This document shows positions 60,063-64,000 of a DNA stretch of 64,000 bases, piece by piece. Position 1 is the first letter of the stretch. Each line of letters begins with the position of its first letter. Where the stretch lies: the NCBI GenBank assembly GCA_029974595.1, contig JARKRC010000027.1:186001-250000 (forward strand), in the 5' to 3' direction. A program made the position numbers and the translations under genes. Source of the stretch: Ereboglobus sp. Its GTDB lineage: Bacteria > Verrucomicrobiota > Verrucomicrobiia > Opitutales > Opitutaceae. The notes below the pieces were generated by a model. That model was given only the letters and a program-made list of their open reading frames with translations. It was not told the DNA's origin and made no database searches.

Positions 60063-61259
60063 ATGGTCTTCTCTCTTTTCCAAAAACCGAAAAAACCCAT
60101 CCTCGCGCGTTGTCACGATGATCAGGCCACAAAAATGCGCCTGAAATACGCCCCCTATTACCATGCCATGCAATCGCAATGCGGCACCGATGTCACCCTC
60201 GGCGGACGCCCTGCGATTATGCTCGCCAGCAACGACTACCTCGGCCTCTCCTTCCACCCCAAAGTCACCGAGGCCGCTTGCGCCGCCCTGCGCAAGTGGG
60301 GCACCAGTTCCACCGGGGCCCGCATCTCCAACGGCTCCCGCGCCTATCACATCGAATTTGAGGAAAAACTCGCCGCCTTCCTCGGACGCGAAGCCTGTCA
60401 CGTCCACTCCGCCGGCTACCTTTCCTGCGTCAGCGCCGTCGCCTCCTTTGCGCAAAAAGGCGACATCATCCTCGCCGATAAAAACAACCACTCCTGCCTT
60501 TGGGACGGCGCGCGCCTTTCGCACGCCCAAGTCGAGCGCTTTTCGCACAACAACACCGCCGACCTTGCCGACCTCGCCGCCTCGCTTCCTGCAAATGCTC
60601 CCAAAATGTTCGTCGCCGAGGGCGTTTACTCCATGGAAGGCCACATCGCCGCGCTCCCCGCGCTCCTCGACGTCGCCGACCAATACAATTGCTTCAACGT
60701 GATCGATGACGCCCACGGCTTTGGTGTTCTCGGGCGCGAAGGGCGCGGCACCGTCGATCACTTCGGCCTCAACGACCGCGTCGATGTCCTCTGCGGCAGC
60801 CTCTCGAAATCGCTTTCCAGCACCGGCGGATTCGTCGCAGCCAGCCGCGACCTCATCGAATACCTCCGCACCAACTCCAAACAGACGATTTTCAGCGCCG
60901 CCCTCAGCCCCGCGCAAACCGCCGCGGCGCAAGCCGCCCTCGACGTTCTCCAGACCGAACCCGGGCACCTCGAACGGCTCTGGCGAAACACCAAGCGCTA
61001 CCGCGACATCCTCCACTCGCTCAAGCTCGACACCTGGGGCAGCGAAACTCCCGCCATCCCCATCGTCCTCGGCAGCAAGGAGCGCGTTTACCGCTTCTGG
61101 CAGACGCTCCTCGAAAAAGGTGTCTTCACCGTGATGTCCATCGCCCCCGCCGTCCCTCCGGGAAAAGACCTCATTCGCACCGCCATTTCTGCCCAGCATA
61201 CCGACGAACAGCTCGACCGCATCGCCGAAGCCATGGCTTGCGCGGCAAAAAAACTCTGA
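60063..61259 (+). CDS. PLP-dependent alpha-oxoamine synthase (BioF/KBL/SPT group)
   Basis: 398 aa. Fold-type I PLP enzyme joining an amino acid to an acyl thioester with decarboxylation. LASNDYLGLSFHPKV, GTSSTGARISNGS, VIDDAHGFGVLG and the PLP-lysine motif GSLSKSLSSTGGF are the family marks. No bioABCD cluster surrounds it, so 8-amino-7-oxononanoate synthase is not secure. Related serine palmitoyltransferase or 2-amino-3-ketobutyrate ligase are alternatives. Start ATG 60063 chosen because it precedes the conserved region by a normal distance. A 312-base structured, partly AT-rich region follows before DAHP synthase. Confidence 0.85.
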   Translation: MVFSLFQKPKKPILARCHDDQATKMRLKYAPYYHAMQSQCGTDVTLGGRPAIMLASNDYLGLSFHPKVTEAACAALRKWGTSSTGARISNGSRAYHIEFEEKLAAFLGREACHVHSAGYLSCVSAVASFAQKGDIILADKNNHSCLWDGARLSHAQVERFSHNNTADLADLAASLPANAPKMFVAEGVYSMEGHIAALPALLDVADQYNCFNVIDDAHGFGVLGREGRGTVDHFGLNDRVDVLCGSLSKSLSSTGGFVAASRDLIEYLRTNSKQTIFSAALSPAQTAAAQAALDVLQTEPGHLERLWRNTKRYRDILHSLKLDTWGSETPAIPIVLGSKERVYRFWQTLLEKGVFTVMSIAPAVPPGKDLIRTAISAQHTDEQLDRIAEAMACAAKKL

Positions 61260-61349
61260 ACGGCACGGAAAACCCGCGGGAAAAATTCGATACAAGTTAT
61301 TTTTTATCAATTAATTATACTTTTATCGAAAATTATTTCAGATTTTTTG

Positions 61350-61377
61350 TTGACGGAGGGGAGATAGTTTCTACTGT
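61350..61377 (+). promoter_or_regulatory. Candidate promoter upstream of DAHP synthase
   Basis: TTGACG (61350-61355) with a 16-base spacer to TACTGT (61372-61377), preceded by a long AT-rich stretch (about 61285-61350) like an UP element. The -10 match is weak (3 of 6). Confidence 0.35.
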
Positions 61378-61379
61378 TC

Positions 61380-61476
61380 GTCTCAACACTTTTCACTTCT
61401 CCCGCATAGCGGGAGTTTTGGGGTAACTAAGAAAGCAAATGGCCGGTCGCTTAGGGGTAGGCGACCGGCCAACTTT
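61380..61476 (+). ncRNA. Candidate small RNA or structured leader upstream of DAHP synthase
   Basis: Two hairpins in about 100 bases: CTCCCGC/GCGGGAG with a 3-base loop (61399-61415, followed by TTTT), and a perfect 10-bp GGCCGGTCGC/GCGACCGGCC (61441-61470) followed by AACTTTTT, a good terminator. It lies after an AT-rich promoter-like region and about 100 bases before the DAHP synthase start, so it could be a free small RNA or an attenuator for that gene. A third hairpin CCTGCGT/ACGCAGG is at 61500-61528. No known RNA family recognised. Confidence 0.35.
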
Positions 61477-61571
61477 TTGTACCGATTCGAAGATTTCGCC
61501 CTGCGTGCTGCAATTCCCCGAACGCAGGCTTGCGTGACAAACCCCGTCGGCTTCAGGTTGCCTCCCCGTCC

Positions 61572-62624
61572 ATGCACAAAACGTCCGATATCAACGTCCT
61601 TGAAATCCGCGCCCTTCCGTCGCCTGCGCAGCTCATCGCGGACGCGCCGCGCAGTGATGCGCAATCCGCCTTCATCACGGAGGCCCGCGCGCAAATCCAG
61701 AAAATCATCTTTGGGGACGACAGGCGCCTTCTTCTTGTCGTCGGCCCCTGCTCAATCCACGACACCGCCGCCAGCGCCGAATACGCCCGCCGTCTCGCAT
61801 CTCTCGCACGCGAAGTCTCCGATCGGGTGCTTGTCGTCATGCGCGTCTATTTCGAAAAACCGCGCACGACGGTTGGCTGGAAAGGCCTCATCATGGATCC
61901 GCGGCTCGACGGCTCGCACGACATCGCCGCCGGGCTCCGCATGGCGCGCGCCTTTTTGCGCGAAGTACTCGATCTCGGCCTGCCCACCGCCACCGAGCTC
62001 CTCGATCCCATCACGCCGCAATACATTTCCGACCTGATCTGCTGGTCGGCCATCGGCGCGCGTACGACCGAATCGCAAACCCACCGGCAGATGGCCTCCG
62101 GTTTGTCCATGCCCCTCGGTTTCAAAAACGGCACTGACGGCTCGCTCCCCGCCGCCATCAACGCGATCAAGGCCGCCTCGCAGCCGCAGACTTTCCTGGG
62201 CATCAACCTCGACGGGCAGGCATCGACGGTTGTCACGCGGGGCAATCCGCATTGCCACATCGTCCTGCGCGGCGGCTCGCACGGTCCGAACTATTCGCCG
62301 GAGCACATCGCCGAGGCGGAGCGCGTGCTTGCGAAGGCAAACCTGCCGCGTTCCATCCTGATCGATTGCAACCACGACAACTCCGCGAAGCAGCCCGAGC
62401 GCCAGCCCGAGGTGCTGCGCGAAGTGATCAGCCAGATCAACGCCGGCAACACCTCGATCATAGGCGCGATGATCGAAAGCAATCTCCACGCCGGCAACCA
62501 GCCCTTCCCGCAACCGCGCGAAAACCTGAAATACGGGGTCTCGATCACCGACGGCTGCATCGGCTGGGAAACGACGGAGTCGCTCGTCCGCGAATTGCAC
62601 GCGGCGCTTGCGCCGCGCTTCTGA
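61572..62624 (+). CDS. 3-deoxy-7-phosphoheptulonate synthase, AroG/AroF type I
   Basis: 350 aa. Condenses PEP with erythrose-4-phosphate, the first step of the shikimate pathway. LLLVVGPCSIHDTAA holds the metal-binding Cys and GPCS loop; VMRVYFEKPRTTVGWKGLI, GARTTESQTHR and LRGGSHGPNY are signature stretches of the AroFGH type (type I alpha). ATG 61572 fits the usual N-terminus; the in-frame ATG at 61530 adds a poor tail. The upstream region holds terminators that could attenuate it. The HIT gene follows, convergent. Confidence 0.95.
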   Translation: MHKTSDINVLEIRALPSPAQLIADAPRSDAQSAFITEARAQIQKIIFGDDRRLLLVVGPCSIHDTAASAEYARRLASLAREVSDRVLVVMRVYFEKPRTTVGWKGLIMDPRLDGSHDIAAGLRMARAFLREVLDLGLPTATELLDPITPQYISDLICWSAIGARTTESQTHRQMASGLSMPLGFKNGTDGSLPAAINAIKAASQPQTFLGINLDGQASTVVTRGNPHCHIVLRGGSHGPNYSPEHIAEAERVLAKANLPRSILIDCNHDNSAKQPERQPEVLREVISQINAGNTSIIGAMIESNLHAGNQPFPQPRENLKYGVSITDGCIGWETTESLVRELHAALAPRF

Positions 62625-62636
62625 GCGTCATGCGCC

Positions 62637-62978
62637 TCAGCCTGGCGGCCAGCCCATCTGGCGGCTGGCGAGCATGTGCACATGGAGATGCGGGACGGTC
62701 TCGCAGGCGTCGGGACCGTTGTTGATCACGAGGCGGAAGCCGCGGTCGAGATTGAGTTTTTTTGCGACAACGCCGGCGGTCGTGATGAGGTGGCCGAGGA
62801 GCTGCTCGTCCGACGGCGCGGAATCGGCGGCGCGCGCGATCACGCGCTTTGGCACGATGAGCAGGTGCACGGGGGCCTGCGGCTGGATGTCGTGGAGGAC
62901 GATGCACTGATCGTCCTCGTGTTCGATTTTCCCGGGAATCTCGCGGTCGATGATGCGCTGGAAGATGGTTTTGCTCAT
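62637..62978 (-). CDS. HIT-family (HINT-like) nucleotide-binding protein
   Basis: 113 aa from ATG 62978. Begins TIFQRIIDREIPGKI, the usual HINT N-terminus, and ends with the histidine triad PHLHVHMLASRQMGWPPG. The central NNGPDACETVPHLH region carries the nucleotide pocket. HINT proteins hydrolyse adenosine phosphoramidates. Convergent with DAHP synthase with 12 bases between stops. The unknown gene upstream ends 43 bases from this start. Confidence 0.94.
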   Translation of the reverse strand: MSKTIFQRIIDREIPGKIEHEDDQCIVLHDIQPQAPVHLLIVPKRVIARAADSAPSDEQLLGHLITTAGVVAKKLNLDRGFRLVINNGPDACETVPHLHVHMLASRQMGWPPG

Positions 62979-63021
62979 GGGTGAATAAGGAAACGCCTGA
63001 CGATGCTGGGGGAAAAACAAA

Positions 63022-63522
63022 TCAGAGGAAGAGCAAATGCAGCTTTGCGCTGCGCGGCGTGCGCGCGGCGGCGAGTTCGCGGATGAAGGCGAGCAGCTCC
63101 TCGTAGTCGCGCACGCGCTTCGGCGTGGCGCGCTTGTCGCGAGGCAGGAGCGCGGGGCGGAGGTTGGTGATGAGAAGCGTCGATTCGTCGTAGGGCGCGA
63201 GGTGCTTGAGGCCGGCCATCACCTCGTTGCGCGCGAAAAGCGGCGTGGCAGCTTCGAGCGACTTGGCGGCGTCCCAATGATAAAAACCGTGCTTCTCGTG
63301 CTCGTGGAAAAATTTCTCAAGCAGTTGCGCCGCGGCGGCGGTGAACGCGGCATCGTAGGTCGAGGCCATCTCGGGATGCTCGACGGTTTGCTTTTCAAGT
63401 TCGGCCAGGCTGAAGGCGATGGCGGCCTTTATTTGTTCGGCCAGATAGAGATCGCGCCCGGTGACGTGTGCGAAGAGCGAATTGACAAAGTGGAGGCGGC
63501 GGAGTTCGTCGCGAGTGGACAT
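63022..63522 (-). CDS. Hypothetical protein
   Basis: 166 aa, family not recognised. Soluble, helical, with acidic and histidine-rich stretches (FFHEHEKHGFYHWDAAKSLE near residue 70-90) and a Leu-rich C-terminus. No signal peptide. Codon use is normal for the window. It lies upstream of the HIT gene in the same direction, 43 bases apart, so co-transcription is likely; no functional inference follows from that. Confidence 0.6.
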   Translation of the reverse strand: MSTRDELRRLHFVNSLFAHVTGRDLYLAEQIKAAIAFSLAELEKQTVEHPEMASTYDAAFTAAAAQLLEKFFHEHEKHGFYHWDAAKSLEAATPLFARNEVMAGLKHLAPYDESTLLITNLRPALLPRDKRATPKRVRDYEELLAFIRELAAARTPRSAKLHLLFL

Positions 63523-63632
63523 GCACCCTGTGTATGTGCAAACGGGCGCGGGCTGCCAAGCTTCCGCAAAAAAACTTATTCACAACATGGACCGCAGGGG
63601 CGGGTGGCGCGCGTTGTCCATGGTGCCGCAGC

Positions 63633-64000
63633 TTAATTCAGCTTCAGGAAATTTTCCAGAATTCTCATGCCGCCCTGGGTGGCGATGGATTCGGGGTGAA
63701 ACTGCACGCCCCAGATCGGAAGTGTTTTGTGGCGCAAGCCCATGATTTCGCCCTGGTCGGTTTCGGCGGTGATTTCGAGGCAATCGGGAAGGGTGGCGCG
63801 CTCGACGAGGAGCGAGTGGTAGCGCGTGGCGTGGAATCCTTGCGGCATGCCGTGAAACACATCGGTGTTTTTGTGGAGGATCGGCGATGTCTTGCCGTGC
63901 ATGAGGCGTTCGGCGCGCACGACGCGGCCTCCAAAAAACTGCCCGATGGACTGATGCCCGAGGCACACGCCGAGCAGGGGGCGCACGCCTGCGAATGCGC
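63633..64000 (-). CDS. Glutamine amidotransferase subunit, TrpG/PabA type, cut by window edge
   Basis: C-terminal about 122 residues of a class I glutamine amidotransferase; the frame is open to the window end, so the N-terminus lies outside. The catalytic Cys is in [17 protein letters not shown] and the partner His-Glu in [33 protein letters not shown] and [13 protein letters not shown] are typical of anthranilate/aminodeoxychorismate synthase component II. It supplies ammonia for tryptophan or folate synthesis; which partner subunit it serves cannot be judged because the upstream gene is not visible. Confidence 0.9.
   Translation of the reverse strand, partial: AFAGVRPLLGVCLGHQSIGQFFGGRVVRAERLMHGKTSPILHKNTDVFHGMPQGFHATRYHSLLVERATLPDCLEITAETDQGEIMGLRHKTLPIWGVQFHPESIATQGGMRILENFLKLN

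Noticed and set aside
61341-61426. Leader peptide with Phe codons (TTT CAC TTC) upstream of DAHP synthase
   Set aside because: The frame has no usable start codon or ribosome-binding site near the right place, so a classic attenuator peptide is not supported.

Overview
The window is a GC-rich bacterial chromosome segment, with a few clearly AT-richer patches. Gene content points to Verrucomicrobiota, probably an Opitutales/Opitutaceae-type organism. Indicators are a long NagB fused to a PIG-L deacetylase domain, secreted GH20 hexosaminidase and sulfatase, an exosortase fused to an EpsI domain, an H+-pyrophosphatase, GTP-dependent PEP carboxykinase, RecD2 and a fused membrane/spermidine-synthase-like protein. 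This placement is inference from gene families; no rRNA or other marker is present. I found no tRNA, rRNA, CRISPR array or prophage.

Layout. 144-3265: sugar-nucleotide pyrophosphorylase, FtsB-like septum protein and a TPR protein. 3301-4733: palindromic repeats and a decayed IS4-family insertion sequence with 31-bp inverted ends. 4820-13210: a probable amino-sugar/sulfated-glycan locus, with an AraC regulator divergent from NagB-PIG-L, then a sugar porter, a secreted beta-hexosaminidase and a sulfatase. 13226-14227: an AT-richer island with an XRE regulator, direct-repeat operators, a lipoprotein and a truncated ORF. 14169-24212: phosphodiester glycosidase, penicillin-acylase-like Ntn hydrolase, threonine deaminase, M14 peptidase, NAD(P)HX repair enzyme overlapping DprA. 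24317-39718: a protein of five TonB_C-like domains, H+-PPase, RluA/YgjP pair, an exported ankyrin-TonB_C protein, HAD phosphatase, BaiN-type flavoprotein and an M16 peptidase. 40077-48421: lysine 2,3-aminomutase family enzyme, exosortase, RNase Y, a lipoprotein and the spermidine-synthase-like membrane protein. 48903-56993: an AT-rich orphan, MnmA, PckG, RecD2 and an ACP/ketoacyl-synthase pair. 57009-64000: CCA-adding enzyme, DUF423 protein, outer-membrane porin-like protein, alpha-oxoamine synthase, DAHP synthase with a structured upstream region, HIT protein, an unknown gene and a TrpG/PabA-type glutamine amidotransferase cut by the window edge.

The most striking signal is a set of interspersed palindromic repeats of at least five sequence types. 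Three lie inside intact coding frames and add peptide segments to otherwise recognisable housekeeping or enzyme genes: the penicillin-acylase homologue just before its catalytic serine, the YgjP-type metallohydrolase, and the CCA-adding enzyme. One of these coding insertions belongs to the same family as REP-like elements found between genes at four other places in the window. This resembles the in-frame palindromic elements known from Rickettsia and is my best candidate for something undescribed here.
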